From positions 16,677,003 to 16,741,002 of the forward strand of contig NW_020313285.1 of NCBI RefSeq assembly GCF_003265705.1: a stretch of 64,000 nt of DNA, in the 5' to 3' direction. The DNA is from Callorhinus ursinus (taxonomy: Eukaryota > Chordata > Mammalia > Carnivora > Otariidae). The translations under genes were made by a program, and so were the position numbers. This document shows positions 1 through 12,310 of the stretch, in pieces. The notes under the pieces were generated by a model. It worked only from the letters and a program-made list of their open reading frames with translations, was not told the origin of the DNA and searched no databases. Every line of letters begins with the position of its first letter. The stretch's first letter is position 1.

Positions 1-30
1 CCTCCTCCTCCTCCTCCTCCTCCTCCTCCT
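1..30. repeat. (CCT)10 microsatellite
   Basis: Ten perfect CCT units abut the T-rich tail of the adjacent minus-strand SINE. The array starts at the window edge, so it may be longer. Confidence 0.95.
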
Positions 31-218
31 TTTTTTAAGATTTTACTTATTTATTTGAGAGAGCGAGAGAGCACGAGCAGGGGTTGGGACAGAGGCAGAG
101 GGAGAAGCAGACTCCCCGCTGAGCAGGGAGCCCGATGTGGGGGCTCCATCCCAGGACCCGGGGATCATGACCTGAGCCAAAAGTAGACACTTAACTGACT
201 GAGCCCCCCACGTGCCCC
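31..218 (-). mobile_element. Carnivore tRNA-derived SINE, full length
   Basis: It reads T-run, AAGATTTTA, GAGA-rich body, GCAGGGAGCCCGATG, then a degraded tRNA-like head ending in GTGCCCC. This is the reverse complement of the carnivore SINE, with several head mismatches. Confidence 0.9.
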
Positions 219-2490
219 GAAGCAGGACCCTTCTGATGCCCCTCCATAATTCCCCATTCTGGGAAAAGAATAGAGAGGCCCCCACTCTGCTAACACAGTT
301 TGTATGCCTGTATTTGGGGCCAAGGCCAGACTCTGGGCCTTGGCTTTGTCTAGATTATGAGTTTGGGGAGCTGAAGGTGTTGAGCTGAAAAGAGTAGGGC
401 AGGAGGTTGAAAATGTCCCAGCCTGCCCCAGGAATGCCCAGTCACCATTGCCCATAGCTAGAACCTGAAACAGTATATCCAAGACTCCTGGGTCCTGCCC
501 TTTGCACCCTGGGTGTGCGGGCGCAACACGCAGGGGAGGCTGGATAGGGGTGCCTCCACTGCTGGATGGGTGTGTCTATCAAACCATCATCCTTCTCTTG
601 TCCAGCAGGACCAGAGTCCGCCCTGAGGTCCACCTGTGTTCCCAGGGGATTAGTGAGTGGTTCCACTCCCCTAAGTCCTCGCCCCTGGGAGCTCTGACCC
701 TGTGGCAGCAGTGCCCCCTGCTGGCTAACAGGGAGACTCCCCCTTCTCCTGCTTTTGGAAGAGGGTGGAGGGGTCCCTGGGAGAAAAAAAGGTGAAGGGT
801 CAGTGCAGGTTTAAAAAGGGTGGGGTCAGGAATTGAGGACGGACTTTGGCTAGGGCAGATAGGCAGGTGCCACCTGGTAAACAAAGCCCCTGCTTCCTGG
901 TCAGTTGCCTTTGAGCGGGTGCCAGAGAGCAGGGACCCAAGCAAAGACAGAGATGGCATTTTCTAAGATGCCTACTGAAGGAGGCCAGAAAGCAAGGGCC
1001 CTGTCATGTATCCACCCTCCCCCCCCACCCCCACCCTGGCATCATGGCCCAGGAAGGCCCGTGTCCTGTACTGAGCACATGTCTCCCCAGGGGGACCCTG
1101 GCAGCCCCTCAGACTCCCCCAGAACAAACGCTCTGGGCCCCACAGAGGATTTGTCCTGGGACTGAGGGCCCTGCAATACGCCTGTGAGAGGGCAGTGCCC
1201 TGGGCTCTCTAAAAAGAGGAAGAGTCATCATCCCCTGACAGAGTTCCTGCCTCAACTATCCAGTCCAGGCTGGAATGAAGGTGACGCATCAACAGAACAA
1301 AATCAGAGAGAGCCCGCGAGCAGCCGCTTGGTTCCTCTGATTCAGCCTCCTCTGGACTCACTCCCTCCTGAGTGCCAGGCTGGGGCCTCAGGACATAGGG
1401 ACCAGGTTGGAGTGCAGGGTGACATGTCCAGTTGACAGAGGAGTGAGAGGACCCTGTGCAGCCTCTGAGCTGGGAAGTCCACAAACAGGGCCACACTGGC
1501 CACTTCCCAGAAGTTTCTGCCACACACACAAAAAAAGAGGGTGGCTTTCCCCAGTGAGCCCTGCCCACCCATGGCCCTGGCATCTGGAGTCCCCACCTCA
1601 GATAAGCAGCTTATGGGAATTTGTTTACGTCATGACTCTTGGTTGCATAGAAGTCTGAGGCTTCTTCACCTGACTCCTGGGAGTCCAGGCAGGGGTCTTG
1701 ACTCCGGGGAAACTTCTCTCCCAGGCCAAGACAGGGTAGGTGTCTGCTGTTCTCTTGGGATTCAGACAGGGCCCAGTGCTCAAGAAAGCTGCTCCTCACT
1801 GAGCCCCAGGAGTGGCCGTAGCAGCCGTCTTGATTCACCAGAACAGTGTCAGCTCTTCACAGAGTCTCCTCAGACCACTCACCTACCAGGCTCTCAGGGA
1901 GGGGTGAGAAGAAACTGGAACCACCCATGCTCCCCTAGATGCCACGCTCAGTCACCAGGCCTGGTGCCTATGGCCCGAGGGAGGGTGGGAGCAAAGAGCT
2001 GTCACTGGTTCATGGGACGGCTGACCCACCAGCCTAAGGATGGTGGGATGGGAAAATCAAGTTGCAGACACCAGGAAGACAGGAGAAGAGTAACAACAGA
2101 TGAAGTTAGAGTCTAATTTCATTGATAAGCAGGCCTTGTGGAAGCTTTCAGGCTGCGCCTGCCACTGCAACATTGCTTCATGAGCATCCTGTGTGGGCCT
2201 AACAGCCCCCACAACCAAGGTAAGGCTGGTCCTGGGTGGGAGCCCACGCCAGAGCCGGAAACATGGCAACTCTGTCACAAAGTTCCCAAAATACTTCTAG
2301 AGGAATTGATCTTCTCTTTTAGGCTTCTCTGCAAACTTTCTCTTGTCATTTTCCTGCATGTGTATCTTTCCTCTCCCTCTGCTCAGGGATGCTTTTTGAC
2401 CGTTGGTGCCATGGCGATGGGTTACTTGACAAATTCAGACAGCAAACATTTGCAATATGGCCAGCTGTCAGGTACAGAGGTAGATGCCAT
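219..2490. other. Intergenic DNA without recognisable gene
   Basis: Moderately GC-rich, with only short ORFs lacking protein resemblance and no strong repeat match. By synteny it lies between IRF1 and IL5; human carries a long non-coding transcript (IRF1-AS1) in that interval, but no exon can be assigned here. Confidence 0.5.
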
Positions 2491-2499
2491 GGTGCAGAC

Positions 2500-3490
2500 A
2501 TTCAGTGAGAATTTATTGACCCTACGGGACGTGCTAGGCACGGGTCTAGACACTAGGGATATAGAAGCAAACAAGACAAAGTTTCTGCTATCATGAAACT
2601 CATATTCTAGTGAAAGCAGGCTAACAGTGGGGAAAATATCATATGGTGATAACTATTCTGCAGAGAAATAAAATAGTATGGTGTCACAGAGATTATGGAG
2701 GTAGGTACTTTAGATTTGGTGTTCAAGGAATGTCTGTCTAAAGCAGTGACATGTCCTTTTAAAGATTTATTTATTTCAGAGAGAGATAGAATGAGCGCAG
2801 GAGGAGGAGGGGCAGAGGGAGAGGGAGAATCCCAAGCAGACTCCATGCCGAGTGTGGAGCCCCAGGCGGGGCTCGATTCCATGACCATGAGATCACGACC
2901 TGACCCGAAATCAAGGGTCGGACGCTTAACCAACTGCACTACCCGGGCACCACTAACGCAATGACATTTTAACTTTGTAAATGATGGAAGGGGTAGCAAT
3001 GCGCAGAACAGGGCAAAGAGCCCTCGAGGCAGAGGGAGGAGCTGATGTGAAGGCCTGGGGATAAGCACAAGCTCAGTGTTTCGGGGGAAAACATCACTGT
3101 GGCTGCAGCATGCTGGGTAAGGAGGACAATGATAGAAGAGGGAAACGGTAAGATCAACAGGGGTCAGATGATGTGGGCCATCTTGGGCCCGCTGTCAGGG
3201 GCTTGGGCTTACTGCGAAAGGTATGGAGGGCCTTTGAAGGATGTGGTACATGGGGGGGAAAAGGATCCAATGTCCTTTTTAAATGCTCACTAGCTGCTGT
3301 TTGCAGACTGGACTATTGTCCAGTCTAAGTCTTTCTACAAGTGGAAGCAAGACCATAGGGCAGGGCAGAGTCGGGGGGATGATCCAGGAGACATCAACCA
3401 GGGTGGTGGCGGCATCAGTAGAAAGAACAGGGGACGGAACCCAGGCAGAGTTCGGAGGGGAAGCCAAACAGAGCGGAAGGAAATGTGGTG
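2500..3490 (-). mobile_element. Old L2-type LINE remnant
   Basis: The stretch beginning AATTTATTGACC and running through a TAGACACTAGGGATA-like core, then GATGTGGGCCATCTTGGGC and ATGATCCAGGAGA, follows the reverse complement of a common L2-like repeat. A SINE interrupts it. It is heavily diverged. Confidence 0.6.
2757..2957 (-). mobile_element. Carnivore SINE (older variant)
   Basis: It reads TTTTAAAGATTTATTTATTT, a GAGA body, GGGGCTCGATTCCATGACC, and ends near CCGGGCACCAC. Flanking GCAGTGACAT and GCAATGACAT form an imperfect target-site duplication. Confidence 0.9.
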
Positions 3491-3494
3491 GCTA

Positions 3495-3875
3495 CAGAAT
3501 GGGAGAAAATATTTGCAAATTATATATTGAACATATATCCGAAAATGGGCTTACGTATAGAATGTAGTAGTCACCTCTTATCTGCAGTTTCGCTTTCTGT
3601 GTTTTCAGGTGCCTGCGGTCTAGTGTGGTCCAGAAGCAGATGGTCCTCCTGATATATCGTCAGAAGGTCAGTGGTAGCCTAAAGCTACATTACAGTGCCT
3701 ATATCATTCAGCTCACTTTATCTTATCACATAGGCATTTTATTATCTCATATCATCACAGGAAGAAAAATGATGTATAATTGTGATATATAGTAATATAT
3801 ATGCAATATAAAATATAGATAATACAACAGATAATATATATTGCAGAAAAAGAGATACATTATAGGGTAGTGCAT
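3495..3875. other. Short LINE-1 scrap, possible Tigger-like fragment, AT-rich stretch
   Basis: 3495-3565 resembles plus-strand L1 (GGGAGAAAATATTTGCAAA). 3566-3610 (TTATCTGCAGTTTCGCTTTC) resembles the end of a mariner/Tigger-type transposon, at low certainty. 3770-3850 is very AT-rich. No gene is seen. Confidence 0.4.
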
Positions 3876-5040
3876 TTTTTTTCCTTCAAATTTTTATTTA
3901 AATTCTAGTTAGTTAACATACAGTGCAATATTGGTTTTGGGAGTAGAAGTCAGACTCATCATTTACATACAACACCAGTGCTCATCATCACAAGTGCCCT
4001 CCTTAACGCCCATCACCCATCTAGCCCATCCCCCACCCACCTCTCTCCATCAACCCTCAGTTTGTTCTCTATCATTAAGGGTCACTTATAGCTTGTTTCC
4101 CTCTCTCCTTCTTTTTCTTTTTCCCCTTCCCATATGTTCATCTGTTTTGTTTCTTAAATTCCATGTATGAGTGAGATCATATGGTATTTGTCTTTCTCTG
4201 ACTGACTTATTTCGCGTAGCATAACACCGTCTAGCTCCATTTCACTATTTGCAGATGACATGATACTCTTTGTGGAAAACCTGAAAGACCACCAAAAAAT
4301 TGCTAGAACTAATACATGAATTCAGCAAAGTTGCAGGATATAAAATCAACATACAAAAATCTGTTGCATTTCTATACATCAATAATGAAGCAGCTGAAAA
4401 AGAAATCAAGGAATCGATCCCATTTACAGCTGCACCAAAAACTGTAAAATAGCTAGGAATAATCCTAACCAAGGAGGTAAAAGATCTGTACTCTGAAAAC
4501 TATAGAACACTTACGAAGAGAATTGAAGAAGATACCAAGAAAAGGGAAAACATTCCATGCTCAAGGATTGGAAGAACAAACATTGTTAAAATGTCTATGC
4601 TACCCAAGGCAATGTACACATTCAAGGCAATCCCTATCAAAATACCACCAGCATTTTTCACAGAGCTAGGACAAACAATCCTAAAATTTGTATGGAACCA
4701 CAAAAGACCCTGAATAGCCAAAGCAGCCTTGAAAAAGAAAAGCTGGAGGCATCACAATTCCAGACTTCAAGCTATATGACAAAGCTATATCATCAAGACA
4801 GTATGGTATTGGCACAAAAACAGACACATAGACCAATGGAACAGAACAGAAAACCGAGAAATTGACCCACAACTTTATGGTTAACTAATCTTTGACAAAG
4901 CAGGAAAGAATACCCAATGGAAAAAAGACAGTCTCTTCAAACAATGGTGCTGGGAAAACTGGACAGCAACATGCAGAAGAATGAAACTGGACTACTTTCT
5001 TACACCATATACAAAAGTAAATTCAAAATGGGTAAAAGAC
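3876..5040. mobile_element. Carnivore LINE-1 fragment with internal inversion
   Basis: 3876-4240 is the 3' UTR in minus orientation, starting with a T-run. At about 4241 the sequence switches to plus-strand ORF2 (reverse transcriptase to C-terminal part) and runs to 5040. Opposite orientation of the 5' and 3' parts of one element is the classical product of twin priming. The ORF2 part has in-frame stops and is dead. Confidence 0.8.
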
Positions 5041-5241
5041 CGGGTGCCTGGGTGGCTCAGATGGTTAAGCGTCTGCCTTTGGCTCAGGTCATGATCCCAG
5101 GGTCCTGGGATCGAGCCCCACATCGCGCTCCCTGCTCCGCAGGAAGCCTGCTTCTCCCTCTCCCTCTGCCTCTCCCCCTGCTTGTGTTCCCTCTCTCGCT
5201 GTGTCGCTCTCTATCAAATAAATAAAATCTTTTAAAAAAAA
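5041..5241 (+). mobile_element. Carnivore SINE, young type
   Basis: Complete copy: GGGTGCCTGGGTGGCTCAG head, GCTCCGCAGGAAGCCTGCTT body, CT-rich segment and AAATAAATAAAATCTTTTAAA tail. It sits at the end of the inverted LINE-1. Confidence 0.95.
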
Positions 5242-5640
5242 TGATAAAGTGCCTATCCTAAGCAGATCTGAAAAGGTAAATAATTATATTATAATCTGTA
5301 GAGCAACCACTTAAAAAAAGATAGTTATAAACACAATAGAAATAAGTCAGTCAGAGAAAGACAAAGATGCATTTAAATGGAATACTAAAAAAAATGTTCA
5401 AATAACCCAAACATGCAGAAAAGAGGAAATGGAGGGATGGTGAACAAAGAAACAAATAATAAAATAGTAGACATAAGTTCAGTTACATCAATAATTATGT
5501 AAAATGTAAATGGTCTAGGAGTACCGTCAGCAAAAAATGGGCAAGTTGGGAATTCCAAAAGCCCATCCTTACACAAAAGCAGGAAATACAGTGGCAAAAA
5601 CTGTCAGAATCAGCTTTATTATAACTCTAGAAACTAATTA
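5242..5640 (+). mobile_element. Old LINE-1 fragment
   Basis: A-rich sequence including TCAATAATTATGTAAAATGT and AATGGTCTAGGAGTACC resembles the 5' part of L1 ORF2 from ancient mammalian L1. It has no coding capacity. Confidence 0.55.
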
Positions 5641-5884
5641 AAAGTTTATAGCAACACTAGGGAAATGTTTAATCAAGGGGAAAAAAACCCTACCTGAATC
5701 TTGGTAAAACTTTGTGATGTTTTAACCACCCATGCCCCATTCCCCTTTCTCCAGTTTGGTGAGAGCCTTGAAGACAACAGCTTGCATTCCCAGTATAGGT
5801 TCTTAGTACAAAAGGGAGCAGAATGGGCCTATTCTCAAGGAATTGTGGTTGTTTTGACCTGTCCTTTCAAGTACACGGAACTTC
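5641..5884. other. Unassigned segment between LINE-1 pieces
   Basis: It contains CCATGCCCCATTCCCCTTTC and a short 64-codon ORF without recognisable similarity. It is probably part of another old repeat; the family was not recognised. Confidence 0.3.
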
Positions 5885-6162
5885 CTCAAGGATAGATCAT
5901 GTGATAGGACACAAGACAAGTCTTAGCAAATTCAAGAAGATTGAAGTCATACCAAGGATCTTTTCTGACCTCAATGGTGTGACACCAGAAATCAACAATG
6001 GAAGGAAAGCTGGAAAATCTACACAGATATGTAAAAGCCAAATACACTTCTGAATAACCAGTGGGCCAAAGAAGAAATCAAAAGGGAAGTCCAAGAATAT
6101 CTCAAAGCAAATGAAAATAGAAACACAACTTACCAAAACCTATGGCATGCTGTAAAAGCAGT

Positions 6163-6230
<68 letters not shown>

Positions 6231-6245
6231 TTTCTTTCTTTCTTT
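6163..6245. repeat. (TTTC)n microsatellite
   Basis: About twenty near-perfect TTTC units form the expanded A-rich tail (GAAA on the minus strand) of the adjoining SINE. Confidence 0.95.
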
Positions 6246-6421
6246 TTTAGAGATTTATTTATTTGTTTTAGAGAGGTGGGGAGAGGCAGGGGGAGGGAAT
6301 CACAAGCAGACTCCCGGCTGAGTGTGGACCTTAATGCAGGGCTGATCTCATGACCCTGAGACCATGATCTGAGCTGAAACCAAGAGTCGATGCTCAATGG
6401 ATTGAGCCACCAAGGGGCCCC
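6246..6421 (-). mobile_element. Carnivore SINE with expanded tail
   Basis: Body and head follow the minus-strand SINE (AGATTTATTTATT to GAGCCACCAAGGGGCCCC). The TGTAAAAGCAGTTCT copy before the TTTC tract and TGTTAAAGCAGCTCT after the head form an imperfect duplication bracketing tail plus SINE. Confidence 0.9.
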
Positions 6422-7860
6422 ATTGTTAAAGCAGCTCTGAGAAGGCAGTATAGAGCTTTAAATGCACATATAAAGAAATTAGAAAGATCACAAAGATTAA
6501 AAAGATAGAAATTTAAAAACCTTCACACCTCCAGGAACTAGAAAAAGAAAAGCAAACTAAGCCCAACGTTAGTAGAAGAAAGGAAATAATAAAGGTCAGT
6601 GTGGAAATAAATGAAATAGAGACCAGAAGAACAACAGCAGTAATCAACAAAACAAAAAGCTGGTTTTATGAAAAGATAAACACAAGGGACAAACCCCTAG
6701 CAAGACTGAGAAAAAAGTAGAGAAGACTTAAATACATAAAATCAGAAATGAAAGAGAAATAATAAGTGACACCACAGAAATACAGGGCATCATAAGAGAC
6801 TATTTTGAACAATTATATGCCAACAAATTAGATAACCGAGAAGAAATGGGTAATTTCCTAGAATCATACAACCTATCAAGACTGAGCCAGAAAGAAATAG
6901 CAAGTCTGAACAAACCGGTAGTGAGTGAGGGGGTTGAATCAGTAATCAAAAACAAACCTTCCAACACAGAGAACGCCAGGACCAGATGGCTTCATGGGCA
7001 AATTCTACCAAACATTTAAGGAAAAATTAATGCCAATCCTCAAACTTTTCCAAAAAAATTAAAGAGGAGGGAACACTCCCAAACTCATCCTATGAGGCCA
7101 TCGTTACCCTGATACCAAACCCAGATAAGGACACTGCGAGAAAGGAAAACTGTACCCCTGATGAAAATAGATGTAAAAATTCTCAATGAAATATTAGAAA
7201 ACTGAATTTAAGAATTCATTAAAAGGATTATACACCTTGACCAAGTGGGATTTATCCCTGAGATGCAAGGATGGCCCAACATACACACACCAATAAATGT
7301 GATACACCACATTAATAGAATGAAAGATAAAAATCATATGATCAAATCAATAGATGCAGAAAAGGTGTTTGACTAAATGCAACATACTTTCATGATGAAA
7401 ACTCTCAATAGATTGTTGGGTACATAGGAGGAACACACCTAAACATAATAAGGCCATATATGACAAGACCATGATACTTAACAGGGAAAAATGGAAAGCT
7501 TTCCCTCTAACGTCAGAATAAGCAAGAGTGTCCACTCTCACCACTCTTGTTAAATATGGTACTGGAAGTCCTAGCTAAAATAATCAGGCAAGACAAAGAA
7601 ATAAAAGGGATCCAAGTAGGGAAGAAAGACATAAAATTATTACTGTTTGTTGATGATACGATTTCATATATTGAAAAATCCAAAAAACTTGACAGAAAAA
7701 CTTTTGGATCTAATCAATGAATTCAGTAAAGTTACAGGATATAAAATCAATACACAGAAGTCAGTTGCTTTTCTATATACTGAAACATTTGAAAAAAATA
7801 AATAGTATCAAAAACAAAATAGGAACAAGTTAACAAAGGATGTGAAATATCTGTATAATA

Positions 7861-8049
7861 GGGGCACCTGGGTGGCTCAGTCAGTTAAGCGTCTGCCTTC
7901 GGCTCAGGTCATGATCCCAGCTTTCTGGGATCAAGCCCCTGTTGGGCTCCCTGCTCAGTGGGGAGCCTGCTTCTCCCTCTCCCGCTCCCCCTGCTTGAGC
8001 ACTCTCTCTCTCTGTCAAATAAGTAAAATCTTAAAAAAAAAAAAAAAAA
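7861..8049 (+). mobile_element. Carnivore SINE
   Basis: Complete copy with a 17-base A tail, inserted in LINE-1. Flanks ATCTGTATAA and ATCGGTATAA form the duplication. Confidence 0.95.
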
Positions 8050-9948
8050 GATCGGTATAACAAAAGACACAAGACTTTGCTGAAAGAAATCAGAGAAGAC
8101 ACAAAGGCATCCCGTGTTCACAGATGGAAGACTGAATATTGTTAAAATGTCCATGCTACCCAAAGCCATCTATAGATTCAGTGCAATCCCTATCAAAATT
8201 CCAAGGGCATTTTCACAAAAGTAGAAAAACAATCCTAAAATTTATATGGAACCACAAAATATCCCAAGTAGACAAAGCAATCATGAGAAAGAAAAACAAA
8301 ATTCTCCTAAGTGGAGGCATCACATTTCCTGATTTCCAACTATACTGCAAGTCTACAGTAATGAAAACAGGATGGTATTGGCATAAAAATAAACACATGG
8401 ATCAACAGAACAGAATAGAAAGCCCAGAATTAAACACCTACATCTAGAGTCACCTAATATTTGATAAGGGAGCCAGGAACATCCAGTGGGGAAAGGATAG
8501 TCTCTTCAACAAATGGTAATGATAAACTGGATAACCGCATGCAGAAAAATGAAACTGGATTCCTACCTAACACCACTCACAGAAATTAACTCAACGTGCA
8601 TCAAAGACTCAAACATAAGACATGAAGCCATAAGACTAGAAGAAAGCATAGGAAACAATCTCCTCAACATTGGCCTTCGCCATGTTTCTTTGGATATGAC
8701 ACCAAAAGCAAAAGCAACAAAAGAAAAAATAAAAGGTGGGACCACATCAAACTTAAATCTTCTGCACAGCAAGAGAAACAATCAACAAAATGACAAGGCA
8801 TCCTACAGGATGGGAGAAAATTTTTGCATACTACATATTGCATAAGGGGTTAATATCCAAAATTTATTAAAGAACTCATAGAATTCAATAATAACAAAAA
8901 CTCCAATTAAAAACAGGCAGAGGAACTAGATAGACATTTCCCCGAAGACGACATTTAAATGGCCAACAGGTACATGAAAAGGTGTTCAACATCACTAATC
9001 ATCTGGGAAATGCAAATAAGAATCATGACGAGATATCGCCTGGCACCTGTCAAAGTGATGATCCTCAAGAAGACAAGAGAACAAGTGTTGGGGAGGACAT
9101 AGAGAAAAGGGAACCCTTGTTTGTTGGTGGGATTTTAAACTGGCTCGACTGCAATTGAGAACAATATGGAGGTTCCTCAAAAAATTAAAAATAGAACTAC
9201 CATGTGATCCAGCAATCCCACTTCTGCATATACATCCAAAGGGAATAAATACAGGATGTCCAAAAGATATCTGCAACCCCATGTTCATCGCAGCATTATT
9301 CACAGTAGCCAGGATACAGAAACAACCTAAGTGTCTGTCAACAGTTGAATGGATAAAGAAGATGTAGCGTATATATACAATGGAGTCCTATTCAGCCATG
9401 AGAAAAAAAAAAGGAAATTCTGCCATTTGCAACAACATGGGTGGACCTTGAGGACATCATGCTCAGTAAGTCAGAGAAAAACAAATACTGTATGGCATCT
9501 CTTACATGTGGAATCCAAAAAAACTGAAATTGTAAAAGCAGAGAGTGACATGGTGGTTACCAGGGGTTGGAGCATGGGGGAAATGGGAGAGGTATTGTTT
9601 AAGTTACAAATTTGCAGCTAGTACATAAATAAGTCCTGGAGTCGTATTATACAGTACAGTGGTTATAAATACCAAAACTGTATTACAAACATTAATAGAT
9701 AGACGTGCTGGCTAATGCTGTTACAACAATCATATTGCAATATAAATGTATCAAACTTATATATACACCTTAAATGTACACAATGTTGTATTTCAAATAT
9801 AACTCAATAAAAAATATAAAATAATAAAAATAAAAACTTACTCTACTGTTACAATAATCAAAACAGTGTGGTACTGCCACACACACATACATATCAGAAT
9901 TGAGAGTATCACAATAAACACTTACATTCATAGTCAATTCATTCTGTC

Positions 9949-10153
9949 TTTTTTTTAAAGGATTTATTTATTTATTTGAGAGAAAGAGAGAGAGTGGGGA
10001 TGGAAGGGCAAAGGGAGAGGGAGTCTCAAGCACACCTGTCTGAGAGTCTAAGCTTGGAGCCCGACTCGGGGTTCGATCTCATGATCCTGAGATCAGGACC
10101 TGAAACAAAACCAAGAGTCGGATGTCTAACCACCTGCACCTCACAGGCACCCC
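9949..10153 (-). mobile_element. Carnivore SINE
   Basis: T-run, AAAGGATTTATTTATTTATT, GAGA-rich body and a head ending GGCACCCC. Imperfect AATTCATT-type flanks are present on both sides. Confidence 0.9.
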
Positions 10154-10540
10154 AGTAGTTGATTCATTTTCAGTCAAGGTGCCAAGGTAATTCAGTTGTA
10201 TTTTCTACAAATGGTGTTGGGACAAGTAAATATCCTTGTGCAAAATGAAGAATTTATACACTTGCCTCACATCACACACAAAAATTAACTCAAAATGGAT
10301 AAAAGATCTACATGTAAGGGCTAAAGCTATAAAATGTTTAGAAGCAAACATAGAGGAATATCTTTGTTACCTTGGATTAAGCAAAGATTTCTTAGTTATG
10401 ACCCCAAAAGCACAATCCATAAATGAAAAGTTAACAAACTAGGCTTCAAAATGTAAAACTGCTTTTCAGAAGAGACATCATCAAGAAAATGGACAGTCAA
10501 GCCAGAGACTTCAAAGTATTTGTAAAGCCTGTATTGAATA

Positions 10541-10720
10541 GGGACATGTGGGTGGCTCAGGTTAAGCGTCTGCCTTCGGCTTGGGTCATGATCTCAGGGT
10601 CCTGGGATAGAGCTCACGGCAGGCTCCCCGCTCAGCGGGGAGTCTGCTTCTCCCTCTCCCTTTGCCCCTTCCCCTGCTCGTGCTCTCTCTCTTAAATAAA
10701 TAAATAAAATATTTTTTAAT
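10541..10720 (+). mobile_element. Carnivore SINE
   Basis: The head GTGGGTGGCTCAGGTTAAGCG lacks a few bases after CTCAG. The body and AAATAAATAAATAAAAT tail are intact. CCTGTATTGAATA and CCTATATTGGATA flank it. Confidence 0.92.
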
Positions 10721-11555
10721 CCTATATTGGATAAAGGATATATCTAAAATATATAAAGAACTCAGAAGGCTGAAAACAGAAAACAAAGAAATGAGAAACA
10801 AGAGAATAAACAGAGAACAAAAAGTGAAATGGTAGACCTAAGCCATAATATATCAATAATTACACCAAATGCAAATGTTTTGACATCATTAGCCATTAGG
10901 CAAGTGCAAATGAAAACTACGATGAGATACCACTCCATGTCTAGGAGAATGGTTAAACTAGAAAATAGTGGCAAAACCAAGTGCTGGTGGGGAGATAAAG
11001 CAGTTCAATTCTCGTACACAGCAGATAAACATACAAAATGATACACCACTTTGGAAAATAATTCGGCAGTCTCTTATAGTCAAACATCCACTTACTATAG
11101 GACGCAGCAACCCTGCTCCTAGGTATTTATCCTAGAGAAATGAAGATGTATGTTAAACGAATACTTATAGCAGCTCTGTTGAATTGTCAAATACTGAAAG
11201 CAACTCAAATATTCAATGAGTGAATGAATAAACAGACTCATACATCCATGCAATGAAAACTCAGAAAAAAACAAAAGTAAGGAACACAACACAATTTGAA
11301 TGAATTTCTAAGTCATTATGCTGAGTAAAAGCAGCCAGTCTCAAAAAGCTACCTACTGCCTGATTCCATTAATCCAACACTCTCAGAAAGACAAAACTAT
11401 GTTGATGGAGATTAGATCAGTAGCCTCCAGAGGCCCAAGGGATAGCACCAGAGAGTTTTTATTCTGTATCTGGATTGTGGTGGTGGTTACACAAACCTAA
11501 AATCATGGAACTGTTTACCCAAGTTGTTATTTTCACTGTATGTTAATTTAAAAAT

Positions 11556-11866
11556 AAAATAGGTCACACAAGGAATACGCTATTGATGCATGGCAACAGT
11601 ATGGGTAAATCTCGAAATAATTCTACTGAGTCAAAGAAACCAGGCCGAGTATGATCCCATTTTTATAAAATTCTAGAAAATGCAAAATGATCTATAGTGA
11701 CAGAAAACCAATCTGTGATTGCCTGAGGGTGAGGAGGTGAGGAGGGCTGATTGATCTGTTCACTATCTTGATCATGGTGATGGTTTCACGGATGCATACA
11801 TATTCCAAACTTAATAAGTTGTACACCGTGGGTCCAGTTTCTCCTATGTTAATTATATCTCATAAA
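11556..11866 (+). mobile_element. Old LINE-1 3' end
   Basis: CATGGCAACAGTATGGGTAA, GTATGATCCCATTTTTATAA and TTGATCATGGTGATGGTTTC are typical of old L1 3' terminal sequence. It appears to be a second fragment joined directly to the previous one. Confidence 0.7.
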
Positions 11867-12149
11867 GTTGCCCTCGAGGAACACAGGATCCAGTGACAAA
11901 AAATGGGCAGTTTTGTAACCCAGGCTTATATGAATGGTAGCTGTGGGGTCCAAAGCTGGAACTCCCTTCACCCCACTGAGAAAGCCTCCTATGGCTGGTT
12001 ACCATTAGCACTGTTTAACTTTTGTAGGCACAACCGGCATGACCGAAAACACACAGCCAGCTCATGATAAGGCTGAGCATTTGAAGAAACTTTCCGCTCT
12101 CTTCCCAGTGCTCTCCCAGCACTGAATCTTTTGTCCTCATGGTGTACCC

Positions 12150-12310
12150 CAACCTACCATTCACAAACTGCGTGACCTTGAGCAAGTTCCTTGGCCTCTC
12201 TAATCCTCACTGTTCTGAGCATCGATGAAACACGGATAATAAAAGTGCCCCACCTGGCAGGGTTGGTGTGAGGACTGAATGACATCAAGGCTATAAAATA
12301 ACATGTCCCC
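12150..12310 (+). mobile_element. MIR SINE
   Basis: CTGCGTGACCTTGAGCAAGT followed by TTGGCCTCTCTAATCCTC, GATAATAAAAGTGCC and TTGGTGTGAGGACTGAATGA follows the MIR core in order. The preceding 11867-12149 shows nothing recognisable. Confidence 0.8.

Larger units (their letters stand above)
5885..9836 (+). mobile_element. Long LINE-1 (ORF2 plus 3' UTR), multiply interrupted
   Basis: Plus-strand L1 running from the endonuclease C-terminal part through reverse transcriptase (TTTGTTGATGATACG at 7648-7662, the FVDDT catalytic-motif region) to the C-terminal domain, the 3' UTR and an A-rich end near 9835. Many frameshifts and stops show it is inactive. A TTTC-tailed SINE (6163-6421) and a plus-strand SINE (7861-8049) interrupt it. 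It resembles the older L1MA-type group more than a young carnivore L1. Confidence 0.85.
9837..11555 (+). mobile_element. Old LINE-1, ORF2 C-terminal part and 3' end
   Basis: It follows L1 ORF2 (ACAGTGTGGTACTGCCAC; AAAATTAACTCAAAATGGAT; GAGATACCACTCC) and then an old 3' UTR ending in AAAATAAAATAGG. Two SINEs interrupt it. No intact frame remains. Confidence 0.8.

Noticed and set aside
1541..2116. 191-codon plus-strand ORF as a gene
   Set aside because: No recognisable domain, low-complexity composition, overlapping ORFs on both strands, no splice or promoter support. Likely chance in GC-rich DNA.
6163..6245. CRISPR-like or regulatory repeat array
   Set aside because: It is a simple TTTC microsatellite grown from a SINE tail, in a mammalian genome.
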